Assembly (NCBI GenBank): GCA_963573315.1
Contig: OY752141.1
Location: forward strand, 3,472,001 to 3,536,000
Reading direction: 5' to 3'
Source: Entomortierella parvispora
Taxonomy: Eukaryota; Mortierellomycota; Mortierellomycetes; Mortierellales; Mortierellaceae
DNA length: 64,000 nt
In this document: piece after piece, positions 46,726 to 56,059 of the stretch
Layout of the letters: every line of letters starts with the position of its first letter
How positions within the stretch are numbered: the stretch's first letter is position 1
Notes under the pieces: generated by a model
Seen by the model: only the letters and a program-made list of their open reading frames with translations
Told to the model about the DNA's origin: nothing
Databases searched by the model: none
Position numbers and translations under genes: made by a program

Positions 46726-47931
46726 CTAGTTTGGCTTGCGGGCGGCGATAAAGTGTCGTTGCTCCATCATGCCCAAATCCTCACCTCGGAGACTCATCTC
46801 TGCGCCCGCTCTATTGATCGACAAGTCCTCAGGACCAGAGCTTTCCAAGAGTTCAAGGCCAGCTCCCTGGATGAGAAGCCGAATCTCTTCAAGACTGTAG
46901 AGTCGTTCTTGATAAAATTGGTCCCGGATCACACCTTGATTCGTCAGCATCACGACCTCGCGACTCACCAACCGCTTCTTGTCCTCTGTCAGCCAACGTT
47001 CTCGGCACACCATCATGGAGTCGTCCACCCATTCCCACCCTCGGGGAGAATAGTTCTCTCTCAAATATCCTCCGTCTGCGAGATCCAGGACAACAATACC
47101 TCCAGGTTTAAGAACACGGAGGATTTCTTTCAAAACGGTCTTGTCTTCCTGATCGTTGGCAAAGTACCCGAATGAATTTCCCATGACAATTATCAAATCG
47201 AAGGTCTTGTCGTCAAATGTGGTCGAGCGAGAATCACCAATCGAAAATTGTACTCTCTGTGAGACTGGTCTGGGCGGGTTTTGTTGTGTAAGGATTTTCG
47301 AGGCTCCATCCAGAGAAGGCTGAGGAGCATCGGCTGCCAGAGCACGACTCTGTGCAAGGTTAATCAAGTACTTGGATTGATCCACGCCGCTGATGGACAG
47401 ATGTGGATAGAGCTCTGCCAATTGAAGGACATGACGGCCTTGACCACAGCAAAGATCAAGTACATGGACAACAGAGGTGGAGCTAGTAGCGTCTCCAGGT
47501 GCTGCCCCATTGTTGGACAACTTTAAGATAGAGTGGACAGCAGGAATATGTTCCAGCATACGGATCTCCTGCAACGTAATCTCTGGGTCTTCAACAACAT
47601 CGCCGTCCGTCTGGAGGTAAAGGTTGTCCGCAAAGACAGTTTTCCACCAGGTATCCGAGACCATGGCCTCCGGATTCTTGACGCGCCCATGACAAACAGT
47701 GATCTTGTGGGCAGGTCGCTGATGTTGAGACTGTTGCGTGGGAAAGGCTCCGTCTCTCTCGGAAGCTTCCGACTCTTCAGAATCGTCCGTCTCTGCGGGT
47801 GAAGGTAGGGGGACAATCACAGTCGACGACAGACTATCGAGAAGCTTGTCCTGCGGTTCGAAAGGAGCCATATGTTGGTCCTGGTCCAAGGATGACTGGA
47901 GCTGGACTTGGGAAGGCTGGATCGGTGGCAT
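46726..47931 (-). CDS. Class I SAM-dependent methyltransferase
   Basis: Intronless, 401 residues. A disordered, acidic/Gln-rich N-terminus (about 1-85) precedes a Rossmann-fold methyltransferase. Motif I is VLDLCCGQGRHVLQLAE (about 155-171), the acidic end of strand 2 is SGVDQSKYLINLAQS, motif IV is FDLIIVMGNSFGYF, and a following strand reads ILRVLKPGGIVVLDLADGGY. The overall pattern is Methyltransf_25/11-like, as in small-molecule or protein methyltransferases of the UbiE/Tam type. The substrate is not readable. The C-terminal segment (YSLEEIRLLIQGAGLELLE) is typical of the last helix-strand of these enzymes. No signal or mitochondrial presequence is evident. The start is taken at 47931, the first ATG in the frame. 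Confidence 0.88.
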   Translation of the reverse strand: MPPIQPSQVQLQSSLDQDQHMAPFEPQDKLLDSLSSTVIVPLPSPAETDDSEESEASERDGAFPTQQSQHQRPAHKITVCHGRVKNPEAMVSDTWWKTVFADNLYLQTDGDVVEDPEITLQEIRMLEHIPAVHSILKLSNNGAAPGDATSSTSVVHVLDLCCGQGRHVLQLAELYPHLSISGVDQSKYLINLAQSRALAADAPQPSLDGASKILTQQNPPRPVSQRVQFSIGDSRSTTFDDKTFDLIIVMGNSFGYFANDQEDKTVLKEILRVLKPGGIVVLDLADGGYLRENYSPRGWEWVDDSMMVCRERWLTEDKKRLVSREVVMLTNQGVIRDQFYQERLYSLEEIRLLIQGAGLELLESSGPEDLSINRAGAEMSLRGEDLGMMEQRHFIAARKPN

Positions 47932-47951
47932 GGCCTGGACAGAATATTAGC

Positions 47952-47967
47952 GGGGGGGGGGGGGGGG
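47952..47967 (+). repeat. Poly(G)16 homopolymer
   Basis: Uninterrupted run of 16 G twenty bases upstream of the methyltransferase start (C-run on its coding strand). Prone to length error in sequencing. Confidence 0.9.
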
Positions 47968-48467
47968 TTCTTGAGTTGGATAGGCGGGCGGACAGGTAAG
48001 GTTGGGGGATAGAAGAAGAAAAGAAGAAACAAAGAAAAAGAGAGGGAGAAAGTGCGCTGTTTACAAAGACGACAGCAAAAGACACAAGAAAGCGCCGATG
48101 AGGCTCAAAACAGAAGAAGAAAAGGCCCAGGTCGACAGAAGAGAAAAGATAATTGAATGCGGCAGGTTGTACGCTGTACCACTGAAGGGTGCTATCAAAG
48201 CGCACGACCGATGAGATCAACACGCTGCAAGAGGCAGCCTGCGTTGTGGCTCCCCCTTCTTCTTCTTGACTGCCATTAGGGGCAGTAATGTTGCAATGTT
48301 GCATGCAGGGGTGGGGGAAGAGCCAGTGCTTCTCTCGCTGAACCACAATCACCTTGAGCGTAGTGAACGTGAGAAAAGAACAGGAGCAAGGTGCGCGACA
48401 CGCGTTATTTTCCGTCTGTCACTGTCAGGAGTCAGGACTTCAAGCGAAACGTCAAAAACGACTGTGA

Positions 48468-48475
48468 TCACATGA
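48468..48475. promoter_or_regulatory. TCACATGA site
   Basis: E-box-type octamer 316 bp before the His-rich gene start and 537 bp before the methyltransferase start, followed by CCACTTTTGA as at 46504. Confidence 0.45.
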
Positions 48476-48790
48476 CTGGAATGCGCGATTTTTTATTTTT
48501 CCCACTTTTGACATTCTTTTTTTGAATGAGGATAGACAGAGAAGGAAAGAGTGTGGGTCGACGGGATGAGAGGATGGAGAGCAAGAAGAGAATGGCCTGA
48601 AGGGTCCCCCTCACTCGTCCCCTCCTTTTCTGTCCTCTCCTTTTCGCTCCGCTCTTGGCCATCCCATCTCATCCCCTTTGCTCGTCCTCGTCCCATTGCC
48701 ACCTTCGTCCCCTTTGACCTCCTCTTCGTCACTCTTTCTCTTTCTTACTCCCTCGCTTTCAGCGATTGTCCTGCCCGCCTCGGTCCAGCT

Positions 48791-49047
48791 ATGGAGCCCT
48801 TGCCAGCAAGACACGAGCCCGACCCATCGTCTTCCCGATCCTCTCCTCAACAGACCCCAAAAGATCCTCGAATGGCCCCTTCGCCCCCTCATTCTCTCGT
48901 GAGCACCCATACACCGACCCATGGCAGCTCTCACAACAGTGTTCATCCGTCACCAGAGTTCTCGTCTCCACGGCCAGCGTTTGAGAACCGAGGGAGTCTT
49001 GATACCCTGGCAGCAGCGGCATTGAAGCCCGTGTCTGACCCCTTTCG

Positions 49048-49079
<32 letters not shown>

Positions 49080-52067
49080 ACAATAAGCAGTGCCACTCTC
49101 CTCCTCCCCCCTGCCCTCAACGGTCTACCTCCCCTTCTCAAGCACAGCATCTCAGCCATCCTCGTCACACCCCCTCCAGCTATAGCAATCATCGCCACAG
49201 TCCCTCCACTACCCAACCAAGGCCCTTGGACTTTGCCACAGTCGACTCCAAATCAACCCAAAGCCGCAGCCGCAGCACTTCACCGCCGGCCATGCTAAGG
49301 ATTGACCAAGATCAGAGGTCCACTCACAAGGTACTGCCATCATTCCAGGAACTTTCTAATGGCCGTGGTGGCGATAGCTCTCCTGGTCGGCACCACTACA
49401 GGGACCGCAGCTACCAGTTGTCCGACGACGACTCTGAGGAGAACCCTTCTGTCAATCCACGCCCTGAGGATCACTTAATGCAGATGCATGGCCAAGGGGA
49501 GCTGGCCCCGTCAGTCGCTTTTCAGCAAACGCCAAATCAAGACAAAGCTTACAAGGTACAGACTTGTGTTTGTGGCCAGTGTGTCTGTGTTCGTTTTTCT
49601 GACCTGTATTTGCACTGTTATTTGTCTTTATTGCCTCTCTTGGATGGCACAGTCCAACTCCAGATCCACCATGTCCATCTCATCGCTGCTCGGTACGTCT
49701 AAAAAAAGGATTCCCGGGGATCAGGCGATTTATTCGATCCCACAGTGTCTTTGCTATGTTCTGTTCTCATAACTCACATTACTCTCTCCTTTGATAGGCG
49801 ATTCATCCACAGCTGTGATTGAAAACGGACCTGAGGGATCCAGATCGGCTCTTGGCAGCTGCTGCAGGGAATCTTTTCACCCTTACACTATGACCGACAA
49901 AAAATTGAAACACTCGACGGCAATGGAGCAAGTTGGCATTGGCCATGACGGTAGGAGGATAAAATCGAAATCCAATGACTAAGGTCGCCCCACGAGTTTA
50001 TTGAGCTGACCCGATGTCAACCCGTTATAGAGTATGGGAAATCTAACTGCTATTCGATGGAATGTCAAGAGGAGCAGACAAAACGGGCTCAGTTGCACCG
50101 CCATAATCGTCATCACGCGCCAGACGCGACTCCTGATGTCGAGCCTGATATGAGAGATGCAGCCTACCGCAAGTATTATTACCATGAACATCGTGGAAAG
50201 GAGCAAAAGGAAGCAGTTCAGGAACATGAAGAGCAGACCATCCAAGAACAGGAGGCGATTCAAGAACATGATCGGGAGAAGCCTGAGGATAGTATGCAGA
50301 ATGAAAGAACGCACTCTGAACGGCACCAACATCGCCATCATTATCGTCGTCACCATGGCCATGGACCTTTGCAACACTCGGCACCCGTGGCACCCGTTTC
50401 ACCACATGTTCATGCCCATGGCCATCATGACCACCATGTTCAATCGCATATGATTCACCAGCACCAACACCAGCTTCGCCTCAAGTACGGCCCCCCTCAA
50501 CATCACCACCATCATCAGCATCATCACCACAAGCATCAAGTTGGTGCTCCGCCTACGGGAGCAACCTCTGCGTTCTCCTATGTCCCAAAAGCCCTTGGAC
50601 TGGTAAGTTTCCTTTAAATATCTTTTGTCCGTTTGAGTGAAATGTGAAATGCTTACAAACTCACCCTGCTCTTGTTTCTCAGAGTCTGAATCCGCGCCTC
50701 AAAGTGAATGCTACTCAAGTTTATATATCGTACCTTATCCAGCTCGACCAGATGGTAAGCACTGTAACCGAGAACTCGCTCCCGCCCGTTTTCTCGACTT
50801 TTTTTTACTAATTGGTCCCATCTCTGTTTGCGCGCAGCAACGAGCACAGCATCTTATGCGATCCTCTGAAAAACGAAAGTCTGCTCAAGAGCCTGCAGGG
50901 AGTCAACTGGAAAACGGTGCCCCTCCTCACAAACAGCACCAAGGAGCGCACATTCGTTCATTGAGCCTGGGCGATACATCTAAAGCCGCACAGGTGGTCT
51001 CAGGAAGTGAAAATGTCGGGCATGGAAATAGCGCCATGTCACCTGTATCAGAGGCAACAGCTGATCGAGCTCTTCGCCGCTCAAGGAGTATCGAATCTCC
51101 TGATGTTACCGTTGACACCTCAGAGATCGGTGACAGAAGATCCAGCAGCGTTAGTCAATTACCAGATTCGGAGCCACTATCACCTCACATCCATGGACAT
51201 GCTTATCCTCATCCACATCCTCACGGACATCCTGCGCACGTTCACTCTCTCGCTCACCACCACCGTCATCACCCACACCTGCACTCGTACCCACATATGC
51301 ATGGCCATGGACATGTTCATGCACATGCTCACACGCACGCTCACTTGCACCCATACTCGCACCCACACTCTCTTGCTCACGCACATTCTCACGCTGCGCC
51401 CGTTTTGCCTGCTCATGTTCATCCTGCGCAGCACCATCATCATATCGTCCCAACAAAATCAGATAAGGCCTCTCCAGCCTCGCCCGCAAGAGGTAGCACC
51501 TCACCAACTGTGCATCGACATCATGGCGTACATCACCACCATCCACACCACCATCCGTACCACCCAAACCATCCCAACCACCAACATCATTTTCACCATC
51601 ATACCCATCCCGGCACTTCACATACCCATAGCCATGGCCGTGGCCATGTTCACCCATATGCTCATAGTCATGGTACCCACGGACAGCACACCCATAGCCA
51701 CAGTCTTGGCTCTAGTCCTCAATTGCACGCTGATCACGCTCCTCGTTCCCGAAGTGCCCTGCCTGAGGAGAGTAGCGGCGGTCAAACGCGGACGTTAGAA
51801 GATACCTCAATGTCACCTCCTCTCCGACCTCTTGTTGGCTCAGAAGGGTCTCCGATGACTGGAGTGATAAGAGATACCACTACAACTAAGGAATTTCCTG
51901 GATCTCCAAGATCTCCCTTGATGGAACAAGGCTCACCGCACCTATCCTCGCCTCATAGCAATAGCAATAGCAATAGCCACGATTCTTCTCGAGAGCAAGG
52001 CAGTGGGATCTCGATGTCGACACAGTCTCCACCTCTTGATTCCCGCTCTGCTGCCACTGACAGCTAA
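48791..52067 (+). CDS. Histidine-rich low-complexity protein, function unknown
   Basis: Six exons (48791-49555, 49653-49692, 49798-49950, 50031-50602, 50683-50754, 50838-52067) give 943 residues. The N-terminal third is Ser/Pro/Gln-rich with a SQ dipeptide run. Exon 4 is rich in charged residues and His and ends in a His/Gln cluster. Exon 5 codes one clearly helical, non-repetitive segment (LNPRLKVNATQVYISYLIQL) continuing into QQRAQHLMRSSEKRK; it is the best candidate for a conserved functional core. Exon 6 then carries about 190 residues in which nearly every second residue is His, in HxHxH and HPH patterns, and a Ser/Pro-rich tail. Such runs bind zinc, copper or nickel and drive nuclear-speckle targeting in known proteins; neither is shown here. 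I do not recognise the family. The splice joints are canonical and all in phase, which supports expression. Confidence 0.7.
51190..51720 (+). repeat. CAY-rich low-complexity coding stretch (poly-His region)
   Basis: CAC/CAT codons alternate with Ala, Pro, Gly, Ser and Leu codons in the frame of the His-rich protein. The stretch leaves all frames open, which explains the spurious overlapping reading frames on both strands. Confidence 0.85.
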
Positions 52068-52133
52068 GAGGAATGGACTGCCGATCCCTGTTTTAATGTG
52101 CGCACACCCCTTGTATTATAAATATAATGACCC

Positions 52134-54534
52134 TCAAAGGTCCCTGGCTAGTCGTGCGGCCTCTTTGAAGGATGTCCAGCCGATGACCCTTGAGTCTTTG
52201 TTCCTTGGTTGTAAACTTGAGTTTTTCCAATCTACTGAATCTGAATGGCCCAAAAAGTCGCGAATACGATCCAATCTCTCCATAGCAAGATCGATACTCT
52301 CTTCCTTTGAGGATGCAACTTCGAAAACAGGGGCCGTCCACAAAGATGCATTCCTCTCCAAAGTGCCCGATGACAAAATGGACCCTAGGGCGTACTTGGA
52401 TATCATTCTCGCGATGGGCACAGTCTCATAGATCTTTAGTTGATGAATCCAGTCCTGGTCCAAAGTGGCCGCTTCTTCCTTCTCTTTGACCTCTTTCTTC
52501 ATATCATCCTTGATAGAGACTGTGAAGGTCACAAATGCTTGCTCGCGGATTCGGAGAGTAAAGATACAAGTGTTCGCAGGCAGGACGGCATTCTCGCCCA
52601 GGTCTGTATCTACGACCAAGGACCAACTGTGGACCCTAGCCTTGGTGTGGACGATCGAGTTCTCAAGGTAGGCCGGCAATTCGACGGCGTCTCCGTCGTC
52701 CTCTGTGATCATCTTTTCGTTGTGAACGGCTCGCGCTCTCACCTGCGCGACATGAGGATACGGGTGGCTCCGGATATGAAGCTCCGACATGAAAGCTCGA
52801 TCGATGCAGACCCCTTCCAGAAACTCCACCATAGTTCCCAAGTGATAAAACTTTGAGGCATTCAAGACCATGACCTCCAACGTCACCTTCGCCTCTCGAA
52901 GTGCCTCTGATAAGAAACGACATCCTCGCTCGTGAGGGTTCGCGATGGCCGACGGTGGGACAGAGTTATCTTGTTGGAAGCCTAGTACATCTGCCCAAGC
53001 TTCTAGATCGCAATCCAAAGGCAGAACTCCCCATGTCTAAACGGATGAAAATAGGATTAATTTCTTTTTTTAAATAGTTCATTCATTCTTACAGAGACAC
53101 CTTACCTTGGCCATGACCTTGGCAGTCAGCGGATCAAAATAATAGCAGCTGTCTGTATACACAACGTCGTCGTTATTTCCAGATGTACCCCTAAAGATTA
53201 CCCCAGGTGTCTTTTTCATCCGATCTAGTGTTTTGCAGAGAGAATGGGCGGGTGAGTCATCACCTTTTTTTTTCCTCCACCAAAAGAATTCAAGTGATCC
53301 CCCTTCCCTTTTTCATATATACCTAGAGAAGGCTTGTGCAGAAACTCAAGACATTGAGCCAAGATTGCAGATTGGTCTTTTGGCTGCAAGGAACGATCTG
53401 CCTGGACCAATTCATTCGTGTCCTGGAGCAGGTAGACCCCATGAGTACTCCCAATAGCTGTCGATGAAGGATGAGCCAGAGACGTGATAGTGAACGGTTT
53501 GGGGTAGCTTGGGAATGGGGACTTTGAAGAAAGGAGTTCAATCCCATCCGCGCTTGTTAGAAACACCTATATTATAGAGAAAGAGTTAGCCGAAAATCCT
53601 TCCAAAAGTCATTTCAATCCAAATTAGAGAAAAAAAAGGGTCGACTTGTTCTCCTTACACCAGGAGGCATGGTCTTCAGCAAATGAAGATAGAGCACTAG
53701 CTTCAGGTCCAAAACTTGGATTCCTTCCGGATTGTCGGCTGAAAAAAACGCGTTAGTTGGAATTCTAGAAACCCCTTTTTATAACGTGGTGGCCAGTTTT
53801 GTTGTACCTTGTGGAAGAATGGTAAAGACCTTCCCGCGCGCGCTAACATGCGGCAGACGTGTGCTGTATCCACCAGCGTGGATCAGTAGAATTCTGGCTA
53901 TAGAGCGAATGCAATGATAGGAGAATTGGTCAGTGAAGCTCTAGTCTTTCATCGCCCAGAAGGCGCGCGTCTCCAGTACCTGTCGATAGGAAAGCATCCG
54001 AGTATTGGTCATAGAGGGTGCTCATAACAAGGCAAGTGGAACCTCCGCTGCCAATCTTGGATTTAGGTGGGTCCTCGATGACATGGTACCTGTGAAAGAA
54101 CCAAGGAGGCGGTGTAAGCAGTCATCGAGATGGAGTCATTGGCACGTTTGCTCCAGGAGGCTATTGATATACTTTGCTTGTCTAGGGATTTGTCCTTTGG
54201 TTAGCTTGTAGTCGATTTGGCGCTGGTAGCAGAGTCGTTGCTGCAAATCCCCAGCCGTGATGACAACAATGTCCCAGAAGCGGTCTGTGACCGCACGGTT
54301 CTCCTTTGTCGAGGTTGAATGACCTGCAGCGAGAATCCGCTGGTAGGTCGCCATGTTTTGAGCATGCACGTCCCTGAGCACATTCGAGAGTTCGTCCAAG
54401 GGCATGCTGTTCAGTGCATGGCTGCTCTGCTGGCGATGGTCCATGTGCATTTCTGTGGATGAGGCTGAGGGGGAAGAGCGGACGAAAGACGCGTGAAAGA
54501 GTGGCCTCCAGTCGATGGCTGGGTTGGCGGACAT
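52134..54534 (-). CDS. FPGT: Fucose-1-phosphate guanylyltransferase (GDP-L-fucose pyrophosphorylase)
   Basis: Seven exons (54534-54146, 54089-53980, 53897-53808, 53738-53659, 53566-53323, 53224-53106, 53036-52134) give 644 residues against about 600 in mammals. The enzyme joins beta-L-fucose-1-phosphate and GTP to GDP-L-fucose and PPi, the second salvage step. Clear signatures in order: YHVIEDPPKSKIGSGGST; the nucleotidyltransferase loop LLIHAGGYSTRLPHVSARGK; LDLKLVLYLHLLKTMPPG; VFLTSADGIELL; LAHPSSTAIGSTHGVYLL; the hinge FLHKPSLG; VVYTDSCYYFDPLTAKVM; and VLNASKFYHLGTMVEFL before the beta-helix C-terminal domain. There is no kinase half, so this is not the bifunctional plant/Bacteroides FKP. 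The exon 1 donor is GTGCCA, fixed by the Q-T-YHVIED joint. The start at 54534 is preferred; an ATG at 54570 is in frame. Confidence 0.93.
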
Positions 54535-54664
54535 TTCTTGGGGTGATCGTGCGATCGCCCTTCCCCACACGGCTCAGAACGGACATATCCGCTTTCTCTT
54601 CTTTTTTCTTTTGCTCTCATTCTCCACATTCCATCACTCTATCCTGTTATTGATCGAATCAAGA
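54535..54664. promoter_or_regulatory. 130-bp bidirectional promoter, FPGT / asparagine-synthase-like gene
   Basis: Only 130 bp separate the two divergent start codons. The half before the plus-strand gene is a CT-rich stretch, common near fungal transcription starts. Two genes this close must share promoter elements. Confidence 0.75.
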
Positions 54665-55858
54665 ATGTCCTCCCCATCTGCAGATCAGGGCCATGTCCAG
54701 CCCTACTGCAGCGATCCTGCCAAGATTCAGGAACTTCGTCGTCTGCTTTTGAATTCCATCGAAAAGTCAACCCCCTGCGATGCCATCCTTCTTTCTGGAG
54801 GAGTTGATACCTCCATCCTCGCCGAAGCCGCGTTCGCTGTCTACAACAACCGCGACAAGGATCAGGAGGACCCTCATAACCCTGCAAAGCGACCTCTCAC
54901 CGGCGCTATCACCGTCCTCTGCACAGATCAAGCGACCGACGAATTCTACGCCCACGAGATCTCCAAAAGGACAGGACTCGTCCAAGAGGTTGTTAAGATC
55001 TCGCTGGATTCTGTCCTGGAAGAGCTCGATTTCTGCATCAAGACCCTTGAGACCTTTGACCCCATGGAGCTTCGGAACAGCATCGTCATTGCTCGAGGAC
55101 TGTCCGTTGCTAAATCGCTCGGCTACAAATCCGTTATGACAGGCGATGGCGCTGATGAATTGTTTGCTGGCTATTCATTCTTGCACGATATGTCTGCAGA
55201 GAGACTCCAGGCTTACTCGAACAAGCTGACAAAGACCATGCGATTCTCTGGCGTGATTTTGGCCAAGGCCCTGGGACTGGAGTTGCGTCAGCCCTATTTG
55301 GATCCAGAATTGATCGAGTTCTCTAAACAATGCACCAGGGACGAAAAGATCAACACGCACGAGCATACAAAGGAAAGAGAGTGGCAGGATCGATTGAGTG
55401 GCCCTCAATTGCATGGCAAGTTTATTTTAAGAGAGGCCTTTGAGGAGGAGGCGTTCTCGGCTTGGCGAAAGAAAGAGCCGATCGAAGTCGGGTCTGGAAC
55501 GACGGTGCTGCCAAAGGTGTTGCAAGAATCTATGACACCTGAAGATCTCAGGGCTGAGCAGGATCGGATCTTGAAGGAGGATGGAGTCGAAATCCGGGAT
55601 GTGGAGCATTTGCAGTACTTTAAGGTCTTTAAGAGGGTCTTTGGAGACGACTTCAGCACTTATCCTGAGAAGCTGACCAAAGACGGAAGGGACCCTTGCC
55701 CTGGTTGTGGGTTCAACTTGAGACCAGACCAGACGTTCTGTGTAATCTGCGGAAAGTGGCCAGCGCGTATCCTTCCGCCACCCGAGGAGATTGCAAAGGC
55801 CGAGGCCGAGGCAGAAAAGAACAAGGCTTCTGAGAAAAAGGCAACAATCGAGCAATAA
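54665..55858 (+). CDS. Stand-alone asparagine-synthase-type PP-loop protein with zinc ribbon
   Basis: Intronless, 397 residues from the ATG at 54665; the frame is open further upstream but that overlaps the FPGT promoter. The PP-loop AILLSGGVDTS (residues 40-50) and the second signature MTGDGADELFAGYSF (about 158-172) are those of the AMP-forming synthetase domain of asparagine synthetase B. The LRQPYLDPELIEF strand and the conserved helix with GKFILREAF also fit. The glutaminase half is absent, so an ammonia source, or another amidation or adenylation chemistry, is expected. After the domain, CPGCGFNLRPDQTFCVICGK (345-364) is a CxxC...CxxC zinc ribbon, then an Ala/Glu/Lys-rich tail. Archaea have comparable stand-alone AsnB-like PP-loop proteins. 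True substrate unknown. Confidence 0.85.
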   Translation: MSSPSADQGHVQPYCSDPAKIQELRRLLLNSIEKSTPCDAILLSGGVDTSILAEAAFAVYNNRDKDQEDPHNPAKRPLTGAITVLCTDQATDEFYAHEISKRTGLVQEVVKISLDSVLEELDFCIKTLETFDPMELRNSIVIARGLSVAKSLGYKSVMTGDGADELFAGYSFLHDMSAERLQAYSNKLTKTMRFSGVILAKALGLELRQPYLDPELIEFSKQCTRDEKINTHEHTKEREWQDRLSGPQLHGKFILREAFEEEAFSAWRKKEPIEVGSGTTVLPKVLQESMTPEDLRAEQDRILKEDGVEIRDVEHLQYFKVFKRVFGDDFSTYPEKLTKDGRDPCPGCGFNLRPDQTFCVICGKWPARILPPPEEIAKAEAEAEKNKASEKKATIEQ

Positions 55859-56059
55859 AACCAAGTGTCAAGCTGACGCTAACGGGTCATGTGATATTTT
55901 GTCATGGATATTGGATACCCATGCAAATAATTGCCATGCGTCTGTGCTCTAAAGCACTATAATTTTGTGTCCCCATCTCTTTCTTTGTCAAACTCATCTC
56001 CACTCCCCTCTTCACCCAACCTTTCCCCCCCCCCATCCTCCATTCTCCATTACCTCATC
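55859..56059. promoter_or_regulatory. Promoter of the transgelin gene
   Basis: 201 bp between tandem genes. It contains TCATGTGA (55887-55894, the reverse of TCACATGA) and a CT-rich leader directly before the ATG. Confidence 0.6.
55887..55894. promoter_or_regulatory. TCATGTGA (TCACATGA) site
   Basis: E-box-type octamer 166 bp before the transgelin start codon; one of six such sites in this window's intergenic DNA. Confidence 0.45.

Larger units (their letters stand above)
47932..48790. other. Divergent intergenic region with G16 tract
   Basis: 859 bp between the methyltransferase and the His-rich gene. It contains a run of 16 G (47952-47967), GA-rich leaders on both sides, TCACATGA (48468-48475) and CCACTTTTGA (48502-48511). 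No gene seen; an upward extension of the His-rich frame to 48551 was not accepted. Confidence 0.6.

Noticed and set aside
48551-48790. Upstream extension of the His-rich protein to an ATG at 48551
   Set aside because: Low-complexity CT-rich leader and promoter; the ATG at 48791 starts the Ser/Pro-rich protein.
51007-51798. 263-residue plus-strand frame (Thr/Ile/His-rich) and 168-residue minus-strand frame
   Set aside because: Alternative frames of CAY-rich coding DNA; the His frame is the one that joins exon 5 in phase.
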